Below are positions 54,677-61,962 of a stretch of DNA of 64,000 bases, in pieces. The stretch is from the NCBI GenBank assembly GCA_023229175.1, contig JALNZV010000002.1, positions 62,001 through 126,000 of the forward strand, given 5' to 3'. The number at the start of each line of letters is the position of its first letter. Position 1 is the first letter of the stretch. Source of the stretch: Tissierellaceae bacterium. GTDB lineage: Bacteria; Bacillota; Clostridia; Tissierellales; Tissierellaceae. Both the position numbers and the translations under genes were made by a program. The notes below the pieces were generated by a model, which had not been told where the DNA came from, searched no databases, and worked only from the letters and a program-made list of their open reading frames with translations.

Positions 54677-56224
54677 TTAATTTCCCCCTTCCCGAATTAG
54701 TTCTTCTTGTACTTTTGCTCCTGTCATATATAGGCCCACTTCCCTATGGGTTACTTCCTTAGGATTTAGAAATGCCACTATCTTTCCCTCAAACATGACT
54801 GCAATCCTATCACTTAATAAAAACACTTCATCTAAATCTGTTGATATTAAAAGTATTCCTACGCCTTCATTCCTCTTACTCATCAATTGCGTATGAATAA
54901 ATCGAGAAGAACCGATATCTACTCCTCTGGTAGGCTGGGCTATGACTAGTATCTTATTTGGCTGTTCTAGTTCCCTGCCCACGACGATTTTTTGCTGATT
55001 TCCACCTGAAAGACTTTGGGCACTCATATACTGAGAAGCTGTCTTTATTTGGTACCTGTCAATAGTTTCATGAACCTTTTTGTTGATTGTTGGGAAATTC
55101 ATAAACATTCCTTTTCTGAAATTGCCTTTGCTGTGATATCCACCTATGATATTCTCTCCAACAGTGGCGTTGACGCTTAGGCCTGTCTTTATTCTATCTT
55201 CTGGCACAAAGGAGCAGTAGTTACGCCTATCCTTTACACTCTTGTCTGCAATATTAATTCCTTCAGCGTTGATAGTGCCTGAGGCAATTTTCCTAAATCC
55301 TAAAATGGATTCAACCAATTCCGTTTGTCCGCTGCCCTCAACACCTGCTATGGTTAAAATTTCGCCCTCTTTTACAGTGAGGGTCACTTTCCTTAACTTT
55401 TCAAGATTATCTTCCCCTATGACGCTTAAATCCTTTATCTCCAATAAGGGCTTTGAATTTTCCTTATGTATTCTTTCCAGATATGGTTTCCCCATGTTTT
55501 CCCCCATCATTTTACTGGCTATTTCATCGGCAGAAGTCTCACTAGTAACTAAAGTCCCCTTAGTTTTACCTTTGCTAAGAATAGTAATATTATCTGAAAT
55601 TGCCATGACTTCGTTTAGCTTATGGGTAATTATTATTATTGTCTTTCCCTGCTCTCTCATTTTTTTAAAGGTCTCAAACAGCTCTTCGCACTCCATTGGC
55701 GTAAGAACTGCAGTCGGCTCGTCCAATATAAGTATATCTGCACCTCTGCTAAGTGATTTTAATATTTCCACTCTTTGCAATAAACCAATTGATAGGCTTG
55801 AAACCTTTTTCTTGGGCTCTACTTTTAAGCCAAACTGTTTTGATATTTCAGTGACAAAGCTTATCATCTTATTTTTGTCAATTAGCCCCCTCTTGTCTAC
55901 GGGCTCGTTGCCTAGACAAATATTTTCTGCCACAGTAAAATCTTCAATTAGCTTAAAGTGTTGATGTACCATGCCGATTCCCAACTCAATCGCTTTTCTT
56001 GGACTCGATATAATAACTTCTTTTCCATCTATAGCTATCCTACCGAAATCGGGCTGAACCAATCCATATAAAATATTCATTAGGGTTGTCTTTCCCGCCC
56101 CATTTTCACCGACGATTGCGTGTATTTCTCCTTTTTTAACTTTTAAATTGACTTGATCATTTGCACGGACATTACCGTAATACTTACAGATATTTTCCAT
56201 ATCTACAACATAATTGTCAGTCAT
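54677..56224 (-). CDS. Nucleoside-type ABC transporter ATPase, duplicated (YufO/NupO type)
   Basis: 515 residues with two ATPase halves. First half: Walker A GENGAGKTT, signature LSIGLLQRVEIL, Walker B ILILDEPTAVLT. Second half: degenerate Walker A GVEGSGQTE, signature LSGGNQQKIVVG, and IAQPTRGVDIG. This arrangement matches importers for simple sugars and nucleosides. GGAGG precedes the start. A long hairpin separates it from the upstream binding-protein gene, which would allow more binding protein than ATPase. Confidence 0.93.
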   Translation of the reverse strand: MTDNYVVDMENICKYYGNVRANDQVNLKVKKGEIHAIVGENGAGKTTLMNILYGLVQPDFGRIAIDGKEVIISSPRKAIELGIGMVHQHFKLIEDFTVAENICLGNEPVDKRGLIDKNKMISFVTEISKQFGLKVEPKKKVSSLSIGLLQRVEILKSLSRGADILILDEPTAVLTPMECEELFETFKKMREQGKTIIIITHKLNEVMAISDNITILSKGKTKGTLVTSETSADEIASKMMGENMGKPYLERIHKENSKPLLEIKDLSVIGEDNLEKLRKVTLTVKEGEILTIAGVEGSGQTELVESILGFRKIASGTINAEGINIADKSVKDRRNYCSFVPEDRIKTGLSVNATVGENIIGGYHSKGNFRKGMFMNFPTINKKVHETIDRYQIKTASQYMSAQSLSGGNQQKIVVGRELEQPNKILVIAQPTRGVDIGSSRFIHTQLMSKRNEGVGILLISTDLDEVFLLSDRIAVMFEGKIVAFLNPKEVTHREVGLYMTGAKVQEELIREGGN

Positions 56225-56299
56225 TTTGTATCCTCCAAATCTACAATTAATAAACAGTAGGTACTAAGCCTTGGAAACTGGCTGAAATTGGTAAAAATT

Positions 56300-56346
56300 T
56301 AAGACCATAAGCTGAAAATACGAATATCTCCAGCTTATTAGTCTTA
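56300..56346. other. Intergenic hairpin between BMP gene and ATPase gene
   Basis: ATAAGCTG (56307-56314) pairs with CAGCTTAT (56331-56338), and an outer stem TAAGAC/GTCTTA extends it. On the minus strand it is followed by AAATTTTTA, a weak T-tract. It is probably a partial terminator or stabiliser giving differential expression. Confidence 0.6.
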
Positions 56347-56366
56347 CTTGGATATGTAATCCAAAA

Positions 56367-57422
56367 CTAATCCGCCTCGTTGACGGTTATGGTATTATTT
56401 ATTATCCCTTCTTTTGCACTTTCCAATGCATCTAAGACGTCTTTCGGAATAAATGATTCCATATAGTCGTTGAAATACATTTCTACCCAACCTTTTTCCA
56501 AGCCTTCACGTTGATTTTTAGCTATGGTTTCTTGTTTAAGTGATAAATCCACTACGTCATAAAATGATATTGCCACATTTTTAAGCATACTTCCCATGAC
56601 ATTTTCTGGTGCTTGGAAAGATTTATCTGTATCTACTCCTATACAATATATTCCCTTTTCCTTTGCAAGGGCTATGACTCCGTCGCCTGATGTTGAGGCG
56701 GCAGCATATATGATGTCTGCTCCCTGATCATATAAGGATGTAGCCAGCTCCTTGCCCTTGGCAGGGTCATTAAAATCTCCTACATAAAGGGATTTAACTG
56801 CTATTTCAGGATCTATGGAATGTACCCCTTCCTCAAATCCCACCTTGAAATTGTTTATAGTTTTGGTATCTATGGCACCAACAAAACCTAATACCTTTTT
56901 GTCGTTTATTCCTTCTACTTCCGTGTTTGTCGTCATCATTGCAGCCAATATACCTGCCAAATATGATCCTTCATGCTCCCTATAGGATACTGAAATTATA
57001 TTATCTAGGTCAAAGGGAGATGTCCCATCAGCGTAAACAAATCTTACACCCGGGTTGTCACCTGCTATTTCTTCGAGATAGTTGTCAAATTGGTAGCCTG
57101 GGTTTACAAATACTATGTCGAAGTTACTTGCTGCCGTCTTTAAAAGGTCGTAATAAAGGGAGGGGTCATTCTTTCCCTCTAGAACTTTGTATTCGATGCC
57201 AAAATCTTTTTTGGCTTGTTCCAGACCTTCATTTCCCATGTCAAAAATACCATTATCCCCTAAACTTCCTGAAGCAACCATTGCCACCTTGAGAACATCG
57301 TTGCCACCTGCTGGCTTGTCCTCATTATCTCCTGCATTGTTACCTGTGTTTGTACATGCTGCCAAATTAACGATCATAGCTAGACTTAATAATACTATTA
57401 ATATCTTAGCAATCTTACGCAC
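56367..57422 (-). CDS. BMP/PnrA-family substrate-binding lipoprotein
   Basis: About 351 residues from a GTG at 57422, with GGAGAG upstream; a TTG six codons earlier opens the frame. The signal peptide ends in NLAAC, a lipobox. The mature protein has VAMVASGSLGDNGIFDMGNEG, the nucleoside-family N-terminal pattern, and GFVGAIDTKTINNFKVGFEEG, typical of BMP/PnrA proteins that bind purine nucleosides. It supplies the ABC importer encoded downstream. It lies 90 bp after the regulator gene and is the first transport gene of the island. Confidence 0.92.
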   Translation of the reverse strand: MRKIAKILIVLLSLAMIVNLAACTNTGNNAGDNEDKPAGGNDVLKVAMVASGSLGDNGIFDMGNEGLEQAKKDFGIEYKVLEGKNDPSLYYDLLKTAASNFDIVFVNPGYQFDNYLEEIAGDNPGVRFVYADGTSPFDLDNIISVSYREHEGSYLAGILAAMMTTNTEVEGINDKKVLGFVGAIDTKTINNFKVGFEEGVHSIDPEIAVKSLYVGDFNDPAKGKELATSLYDQGADIIYAAASTSGDGVIALAKEKGIYCIGVDTDKSFQAPENVMGSMLKNVAISFYDVVDLSLKQETIAKNQREGLEKGWVEMYFNDYMESFIPKDVLDALESAKEGIINNTITVNEAD

Positions 57423-57512
57423 TGCACTCTCTCCTTTCAAATTGTCTTTCTATACTGCAAAATGGAACACAAGTAAGTTTTTCCATACCACCCCCCATTT
57501 AGTTTTGGATTG

Positions 57513-58265
57513 CTATGGTTCTACTACTACCAATTCTATTTTATTCTTCTCGAAAATTTCTAGATACTGACTATCTGGCATTTTATCTGTAATGACCACA
57601 TCTACATCCTCTATCTCTATGGATCTAAAGGGTCTTTCTCTTGAAAACTTTGTGTGATCTACTAAGATAACAACTTTTTTCGACTGCTCTACCATTGTCC
57701 TTTTTATAAGTGCACTTTCTTCCGTGTATTCCGATATGCCTCCTTCTAAGGAAAAACCAGCAGCACTGATAAATGCCGTGTCAAAATTCATTGTCCTGTA
57801 AAAGTTGATGGCCCCTTCTCCATAAGTATACATATGTTGATAATTTATTTTTCCACCTGCCAAATATACTGTCAATCCACTATCTCCTAGGCTCATTGAA
57901 GTAAATATTGAAGTAGTGACTACAGTCACGTTCTTCCCCGCCAGCTGTTTGGCAAAATGGTTTAATGTGGTTCCTGTGCCCACACATATGGTATCCCCAT
58001 CATTGACATATTCCAATGCCTTCTGTCCTATAATTTTCTTCTCTGCCGATAAGTTTTGATTTCTGATGGGCAATGCCTGTTCAATCAATATTCCTCTATT
58101 TAAAGATACGCCACCGAAAAATCTACTGACTAATCCCGATTGTTCTAATTTGCTTACATCTCTGCGTGCTGTCATTTCACTGATATTCAAATCTTCAGCG
58201 ATTTCCTTAATGGTTGCTTGTCCTCCTCTTTCATCAAGTAGCTCTAAAATCATATTCCCTCTCAA
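57513..58265 (-). CDS. DeoR-family transcriptional regulator
   Basis: 250 residues. The helix-turn-helix is at residues about 18-45 (ATIKEIAEDLNISEMTARRD), followed by LEQSGLVSRFFGGV, the DeoR signature. The effector domain has DGDTICVGTGTTLNHFAKQL and TSIFTSMSLG, which in this family bind sugar phosphates. DeoR regulators usually repress sugar or nucleoside catabolic genes until a phosphorylated intermediate appears, which fits the downstream kinase. The start is the TTG at 58265 with GAGGGGG upstream; an ATG four codons later is possible. It heads the island. Confidence 0.92.
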   Translation of the reverse strand: MRGNMILELLDERGGQATIKEIAEDLNISEMTARRDVSKLEQSGLVSRFFGGVSLNRGILIEQALPIRNQNLSAEKKIIGQKALEYVNDGDTICVGTGTTLNHFAKQLAGKNVTVVTTSIFTSMSLGDSGLTVYLAGGKINYQHMYTYGEGAINFYRTMNFDTAFISAAGFSLEGGISEYTEESALIKRTMVEQSKKVVILVDHTKFSRERPFRSIEIEDVDVVITDKMPDSQYLEIFEKNKIELVVVEP

Positions 58266-58346
58266 TTTGCAACCCCCTCTTCAATAATTTATATATAAAT
58301 TAAGTGTTAGACAATTCAGTTATGTTCTAATATGTTATTTTACCTT

Positions 58347-58374
58347 ATTATAACATGTAAATATTCTTTGTCAA
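58347..58374 (-). promoter_or_regulatory. Sigma-A-type promoter for the DeoR-headed island
   Basis: On the minus strand: TTGACA (58369-58374), 16-base spacer, TATAAT (58347-58352), about 80 bases before the regulator start. The regulator is likely to act near here, but I cannot define its operator. Confidence 0.75.
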
Positions 58375-58407
58375 TTGTATTTGAAAGAAAATTTAAATTT
58401 TTTTGCA

Positions 58408-58437
58408 ATAAAAAATCCCCTAACTTCTAGGAGATTT
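58408..58437 (-). terminator. Intrinsic terminator after galU
   Basis: On the minus strand AATCTCCTA pairs with TAGGGGATT (one G-T pair) and is followed by TTTTTATTG. It lies about 24 bases past the galU stop. Confidence 0.8.
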
Positions 58438-58460
58438 GAAATTACATTCATTGAACAATA

Positions 58461-59345
58461 TTATTTATTCATATCTTTTTCTTCTCTAACTATTTTCTCT
58501 AAATATCTAAGAAAGTCACCTTTTAAGTCTTCTCTTCTCAAGGCATATTCCACTGTAGCCTCAAGAAACCCCTGTTTATCGCCTACGTCATACCGTCTGC
58601 CCTCAAAAACATAGGCGTACATAGACTCTCTATTGGATAATTCTTTTAACCCGTCCGTAAGTTGAATCTCCCCACCTTTTCCTGGCTTTGTGTGCTGGAG
58701 TATCTCAAATATTGCCGGGTTGATTATGTACCGACCCAATATTGCTATGTTTGAAGGAGCAGATTCAATAGATGGCTTTTCTACCAGTCCATTCACTTTG
58801 TAAACATGTCTGTCTACATGAACGCCATCTACTATTCCGTATTTACTTACATCCTCAGTGGCTACCTCCTGTACTCCCAATATTGTCGTTTCATACCTTT
58901 CATAGGCCTCCATTAACTGCTTTAGGCAAGGCTTTTTATTGTATACTATATCGTCACCAAGAAGCACTGCAAAGGGCTCATTGCCTATAAAACTTTTTGC
59001 ACAATATATGGCATGACCCAATCCCTTAGGTTCTTTTTGACGAATATAGTGAATGTTTACCATATCTGATATATTCCTTACCATCTCTAAGAGTTCCGTC
59101 TTTCCTGACCTTTCAAGTTCTAGTTCCAGTTCTACGGATTTATCAAAGTGGTTTTCAATACTGGATTTATTTCTGCCTGTAATGATTAATATCTCCTCTA
59201 TGCCTGACTCTATAGCCTCTTCGATAATATATTGAAGCGTAGGTTTGTCTACTATGGGCAGCATCTCCTTTGGCTGGGCCTTAGTCGCAGGTAAAAATCT
59301 CGTACCTAGACCTGCTGCAGGAATTATGGCTTTTCGTATTTTCAT
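58461..59345 (-). CDS. galU: UTP-glucose-1-phosphate uridylyltransferase
   Basis: 294 residues, the usual GalU/GtaB size. The N-terminal nucleotidyltransferase motif is AAGLGTRFLPATKAQPKEML with the catalytic Lys region. Then come the VDKPTLQYI and EPFAVLLGDDIVYN metal-binding Asp segments, and VEKPSIESAPSN. It makes UDP-glucose from UTP and glucose-1-phosphate for wall polymers and glycolipids. It is monocistronic with its own terminator. It is the last host gene before the phage attachment site. Confidence 0.96.
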   Translation of the reverse strand: MKIRKAIIPAAGLGTRFLPATKAQPKEMLPIVDKPTLQYIIEEAIESGIEEILIITGRNKSSIENHFDKSVELELELERSGKTELLEMVRNISDMVNIHYIRQKEPKGLGHAIYCAKSFIGNEPFAVLLGDDIVYNKKPCLKQLMEAYERYETTILGVQEVATEDVSKYGIVDGVHVDRHVYKVNGLVEKPSIESAPSNIAILGRYIINPAIFEILQHTKPGKGGEIQLTDGLKELSNRESMYAYVFEGRRYDVGDKQGFLEATVEYALRREDLKGDFLRYLEKIVREEKDMNK

Positions 59346-59526
59346 TGTTCCATATCAGTCCTTTCATCGTATTTTATATGATAAATTAATTATACAGCAC
59401 CAGGCTCAAATACTCTAGAGCTGTTGCAATACTATAATAAGAAGCCCTGGGATTTTTAAAGGGCATAGAAAGCTTGTAGCAAGGACTTGATTAAAACCCC
59501 CTAGGAGTAAAGTAGGGATAAAACAT

Positions 59527-59557
59527 AAAAAAGCTCACAAACTAAAGTCTGTAAGCT
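59527..59557 (-). terminator. Terminator of the interrupted tRNA-Lys gene
   Basis: On the minus strand AGCTTACAGACT pairs with AGTTTGTGAGCT (two G-T pairs), followed by TTTTTTATG. It lies 14 bases past the 3' end of the tRNA fragment, where a tRNA terminator would be expected. This supports the idea that the fragment is the displaced original 3' end. Confidence 0.8.
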
Positions 59558-59570
59558 AGTGTTTAAGCTA

Positions 59571-59613
59571 TGCACCTTCAGGGATTCGAACCCTGGGCCC
59601 ACTGATTAAGAGT
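59571..59613 (-). other. tRNA-Lys(CTT) 3' fragment, candidate phage attachment site
   Basis: The minus strand reads from the anticodon loop CTCTTAA through the variable loop, a T-arm CAGGG-TTCGAAT-CCCTG and the acceptor strand AAGGTGC plus A. The 5' half (acceptor 5' strand, D-arm) is absent: sequence similarity to a tRNA stops at 59613. This is the classic leftover of integration into a tRNA gene. The phage would carry a copy of this 43-base core that rebuilds the full tRNA at the far end, outside the window. It is not a functional tRNA on its own. Confidence 0.85.
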
Positions 59614-59718
59614 TGTAATATACTGAAATTCCCATAAAACGTTACATTTATATGCTCATGACTATATTTGGTAAATTAATTATGGTATAATTAATACAAA
59701 ATTGTGGGGGGTATTATT

Positions 59719-60243
59719 ATGCAATTATTGATATTGGTAATAGGTGCCTATATAGCATACTCTTTGGTATTTAGTAAGTCCAATTTAAACAAGAATAATA
59801 AATCTAAATCTAAGAATTTGGATATTGAGCAAGGTACTATTTATCCTTATATTAGTAAAGGGTCCTTACTTACTAAGGCTGAATTAAATTTCTATAATGT
59901 TTTAAAATTAGTAATTTCAAATACAGATTATTATATAGCTCCTATGGTAAGATTGGCAGATATTATTCAAGTATATAAAACAGAAAATGCCTTTATTTAT
60001 TTTAATAAAATAAAGGCTAAACATATTGATTTTTTATTGGTAGATAAATATACTTTTAAACCTATGATAGCAATTGAATTAGATGATAGTAGTCATGATT
60101 TCGATAATAGAAAGTTGAGGGATGATTTTTTAAAAAAAGCCCTTTATGCAGCTGATTTAAAGCTAGTAAGATTTAAAGCATATCAGGCTTATAAAGTATC
60201 TGAAATTAGAGAAAAACTAGAAATAAAAGTTCCTTATGATTAG
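59719..60243 (+). CDS. DUF2726 family protein
   Basis: 174 residues from the ATG at 59719 with GGGGGG upstream; a GTG five codons earlier is less likely. A single N-terminal membrane helix (residues 1-18) is followed by a Lys/Asn-rich linker and a DUF2726 domain: LLTKAELNFYNVLKLV, MVRLADII, KHIDFLLVDKYTFKPMIAIE, and DDSSHDFDNRKLRDDFLKKA. DUF2726 is thought to have a restriction-endonuclease-like fold from its Glu/Asp spacing, but its function is unknown. It is the first gene inside the left attachment site, so it may be a cargo (moron) gene. Its stop codon lies in a terminator shared with the convergent repressor. Confidence 0.82.
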   Translation: MQLLILVIGAYIAYSLVFSKSNLNKNNKSKSKNLDIEQGTIYPYISKGSLLTKAELNFYNVLKLVISNTDYYIAPMVRLADIIQVYKTENAFIYFNKIKAKHIDFLLVDKYTFKPMIAIELDDSSHDFDNRKLRDDFLKKALYAADLKLVRFKAYQAYKVSEIREKLEIKVPYD

Positions 60244-60250
60244 GAACTTT
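60225..60250. terminator. Bidirectional terminator overlapping two stop codons
   Basis: AAAAGTTCCT and AGGAACTTTT pair around a seven-base loop, with T-run on the right and A-run on the left. The stop codons of the DUF2726 gene and the convergent repressor both lie in the loop/right arm, so one hairpin ends both genes. Confidence 0.85.
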
Positions 60251-60626
60251 TTTTATTTGTGTCGTCTCCTTCTATATTCATTGATGTCGATAACTCCTGG
60301 TCTTTCTCTAATAGCAAAAAGTCGATATATGTTTCTACTTTAATTTTATCCCTTTCATTTAATTTATTATAGTTTTTAATAGATTCCATTTCTATTGTAT
60401 AATTATCTTCTTTTAGATCTAGTAAATAATATGGTGAAATATTAAAAGTTTCTATAATAATTTTTATTAATTCGGTAGTAGTTGATATTTTACCCATTTC
60501 AATTTTACTTAGGTTACTTCTACTAATTTTATTATCAATTAAATTACAAAATTCCTCCTGACTTATTTTTAAGTTATTTCTAATTTCTTTGATTTTATTT
60601 CCTAAGCTAATATTGAAGTTGTTCAT
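60240..60626 (-). CDS. XRE-family repressor
   Basis: 128 residues. The N-terminal helix-turn-helix (residues about 8-65) reads LGNKIKEIRNNLKISQEEF, then RSNLSKIEMGKISTTTELI and the usual SPYYLLDL end of the domain. The C-terminal half is helical and acidic (DKIKVETYIDFLLLEKDQEL), perhaps for dimerisation; no LexA-type protease domain is present. It is the only minus-strand phage gene and faces a strong promoter across a 186-base gap with palindromes, the layout of a lysogeny switch. AAGGAGTGG precedes the ATG. Role in phage control is inferred. Confidence 0.85.
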   Translation of the reverse strand: MNNFNISLGNKIKEIRNNLKISQEEFCNLIDNKISRSNLSKIEMGKISTTTELIKIIIETFNISPYYLLDLKEDNYTIEMESIKNYNKLNERDKIKVETYIDFLLLEKDQELSTSMNIEGDDTNKKSS

Positions 60627-60682
60627 ATTTAACCACTCCTTATTATTAATAAATTAATTTGGTATTATTTGAACATTTATAG

Positions 60683-60729
60683 TTGACATATGGTTACATT
60701 TAACCTATAATTGTATATATGGTTCATAT
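60683..60729 (+). promoter_or_regulatory. Phage early promoter with palindromic operators
   Basis: TTGACA (60683-60688), 17-base spacer, TATAAT (60706-60711), a perfect sigma-A promoter facing the phage genes. A palindrome GGTTA-N4-TAACC (60692-60705) fills the spacer, and a second, ATATG-N3-CATAT (60717-60729), covers the start site. Both share ATATGGTT with nearby sequence and are likely repressor-binding sites. Confidence 0.75.
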
Positions 60730-60812
60730 ATGCACATTTTATTAATATCCTTACTTAATATTTAATTATAACACATATAAGTATATAAAATAAAAAAACT
60801 GGGGGGTAAAAA

Positions 60813-61022
60813 ATGACAAATTTATTTACAGGTGATTTAGTAAAAACAGCTATATCAAATCAGACTCTAGTATTAAAGGCAGAAGGTGAAAACGCATTAT
60901 TATTTGATTTAAAAGATAAAAAATATGTATTTGCTAAAGGTGTAGAAAATCAAAACGGTTGTGTCTTTTGGCTTCAGGGTGAATATTTTAATCAATTGCC
61001 ATTGGATTTAAACTTATTTTAA
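60813..61022 (+). CDS. Small phage protein of unknown function, 69 residues
   Basis: 69 residues with GGGGGG ten bases before the ATG. The protein is soluble-looking, with mixed strands (NQTLVLKAEGENALLFDLKD) and no membrane helix or known motif. It is the first gene after the repressor promoter and lies just before the large hairpin. In Ff phages this position belongs to gene II/X (replication), but the protein is far too small to be an initiator. I do not recognise it. Confidence 0.7.
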   Translation: MTNLFTGDLVKTAISNQTLVLKAEGENALLFDLKDKKYVFAKGVENQNGCVFWLQGEYFNQLPLDLNLF

Positions 61023-61024
61023 TA

Positions 61025-61078
61025 TGTAATATTGCCATGCCGGAGGAGTTTACGAGGAACGGCCATGGCAGTATTACA
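61025..61078. other. Large phage hairpin: candidate origin or packaging signal
   Basis: The left arm (61025-61042) and right arm (61060-61078) pair over about 18 base pairs, including one G-T pair and one bulged C, around a 17-base purine-rich loop (61043-61059, GAGGAGTTTACGAGGAA). No T-run follows, so it is not an intrinsic terminator. Filamentous phage genomes carry such hairpins at the replication origins and at the packaging signal that leads the virion. Which one this is cannot be told here. Confidence 0.7.
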
Positions 61079-61099
61079 ATATAAGGAAAGGAGAATAAA

Positions 61100-61336
61100 A
61101 TGAAAGTAAAAGTTGAAGGTACAATATTAGAAAAGTTTTCTAGAAAAGCTAAAAACTTTGATGGAGTTGAAGTAGAAAGATTATTTATTAGACTCTATCA
61201 AATAGGAGAAAGAGTCAATTTAGATGTAAATGTAAAACCCTCTACCTATTCCCAATTAGAAGTTGGACAAACTGTTGAACTTGCAGATATAAAAATAAGT
61301 TCTTTTAAAGACTTTCTTTATGCAAGGCAAGAATAA
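61100..61336 (+). CDS. Putative phage ssDNA-binding protein (pV-like)
   Basis: 78 residues, close to the 87 of Ff pV. Strand-rich pattern (KVKVEGTILEKFSRK, VERLFIRLYQIGERVNLDVN, LEVGQTVELADIKISS) compatible with a small OB-type fold. I cannot prove binding activity from sequence; the call rests on size, fold appearance and position just before the coat genes, where gene V lies in Ff. GGAAAGGAG gives a strong start. Its stop codon overlaps the next ATG in TAATG. Confidence 0.6.
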   Translation: MKVKVEGTILEKFSRKAKNFDGVEVERLFIRLYQIGERVNLDVNVKPSTYSQLEVGQTVELADIKISSFKDFLYARQE

Positions 61337-61497
61337 TGGAATACGTTGAACTTATAGAGCAAAATAATCAAATCTTGGACCACATAGCAAAGGAAATTAC
61401 TAGAACTAGAGTATATTCAAATTGGAGTTTAGGTATATTGGTATCTTTATTGGCAGTAGGAGGTATTTTAATACTTGCAATGTTTTTAAGTAAGTAG
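61336..61497 (+). CDS. Small membrane protein, pVII-like minor coat candidate
   Basis: 53 residues. The start ATG overlaps the previous stop (TAATG), giving translational coupling. The N-terminal half is polar (VELIEQNNQILDHIAKEI) and the C-terminal half one hydrophobic helix (LGILVSLLAVGGILILAMFL). In Ff phages the next gene after V is VII, a 33-residue membrane protein at the virion tip; this position and type match. There is no detectable sequence similarity to claim, so the assignment is by place and topology. Confidence 0.65.
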   Translation: MEYVELIEQNNQILDHIAKEITRTRVYSNWSLGILVSLLAVGGILILAMFLSK

Positions 61498-61505
61498 GTG
61501 GTAAT

Positions 61506-61655
61506 TTGGATTACACAATAATAGAAATTTCAACAAATGATGGTGTTCTTAGTATGTTTAATGAAATATTTAGCAGTACAGTAAAGGTATATTTCCTTTT
61601 CATAATAATATTATATTTCGTTAATCAGTCACTGTCATTTTTGAAAAATATATAA
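61506..61655 (+). CDS. Small membrane protein, pIX-like minor coat candidate
   Basis: 49 residues starting at a TTG at 61506 with AGGTGG upstream. A short polar N-terminus is followed by a hydrophobic helix (YFLFIIILYFVN). It comes directly before the major coat gene, where Ff gene IX (32 residues) lies. Assignment is by position and topology only. Confidence 0.6.
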   Translation: MDYTIIEISTNDGVLSMFNEIFSSTVKVYFLFIIILYFVNQSLSFLKNI

Positions 61656-61671
61656 TAGGAGGTCTTTTTAA

Positions 61672-61917
61672 ATGAAAGACAAGGTAAAAAGATTAGTTAC
61701 GGCAATGTCCGTAGGAGCTACTACCTTAGTAGTAGGTGGAATGACAGTATTTGCAGATGGTGGAGAATCTACTGGAATTGTATCTGATGCCATAGAAACT
61801 GCCGTCGCAGGTCTAAAAACAGAAGCAAGTGCAGTAATTGGTGCAGCCGTTGGGCTTGGAGTCGTCTTTTGGGGTGCTAAACTCCTATGGGGCAAGTTTA
61901 AGTCTATGGCAAAATAG
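61672..61917 (+). CDS. Major coat protein (pVIII-like)
   Basis: 81 residues. A 28-residue signal peptide with a basic start ends TVFA, leaving a mature protein of 53 residues, near the 50 of Ff pVIII. The mature protein has an acidic, helical N-terminus (DGGESTGIVSDAIETAV), a central hydrophobic helix (AVIGAAVGLGVVFWGAKLL) and a basic end (GKFKSMAK). This acidic-hydrophobic-basic layout is that of inovirus major coat proteins, which coat the ssDNA with the basic tail inside. AGGAGG lies upstream and a terminator follows at once, as after Ff gene VIII. Confidence 0.88.
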   Translation: MKDKVKRLVTAMSVGATTLVVGGMTVFADGGESTGIVSDAIETAVAGLKTEASAVIGAAVGLGVVFWGAKLLWGKFKSMAK

Positions 61918-61920
61918 ATT

Positions 61921-61945
61921 AGAGGGATTAATTCCCTCTTTTTTT
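61921..61945 (+). terminator. Intrinsic terminator after the major coat gene
   Basis: AGAGGGA pairs with TCCCTCT around TTAAT, followed by a run of T. It corresponds in place to the central terminator after gene VIII of Ff phages, which boosts coat-protein mRNA over distal genes. Confidence 0.9.
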
Positions 61946-61962
61946 ATACTAGGGGGTATTTT

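Noticed and set aside
55242..55964. Plus-strand frame of 240 residues
   Set aside because: Antisense to the duplicated ATPase; the minus-strand frame carries both Walker and signature motifs.
59571..59613. A functional tRNA gene
   Set aside because: Only the part from the anticodon loop to the 3' end is present; no D-arm or 5' acceptor strand follows to the right.
61025..61078. Intrinsic terminator
   Set aside because: The stem is strong but neither side has a T-run, and the genes on both sides read in the same direction.
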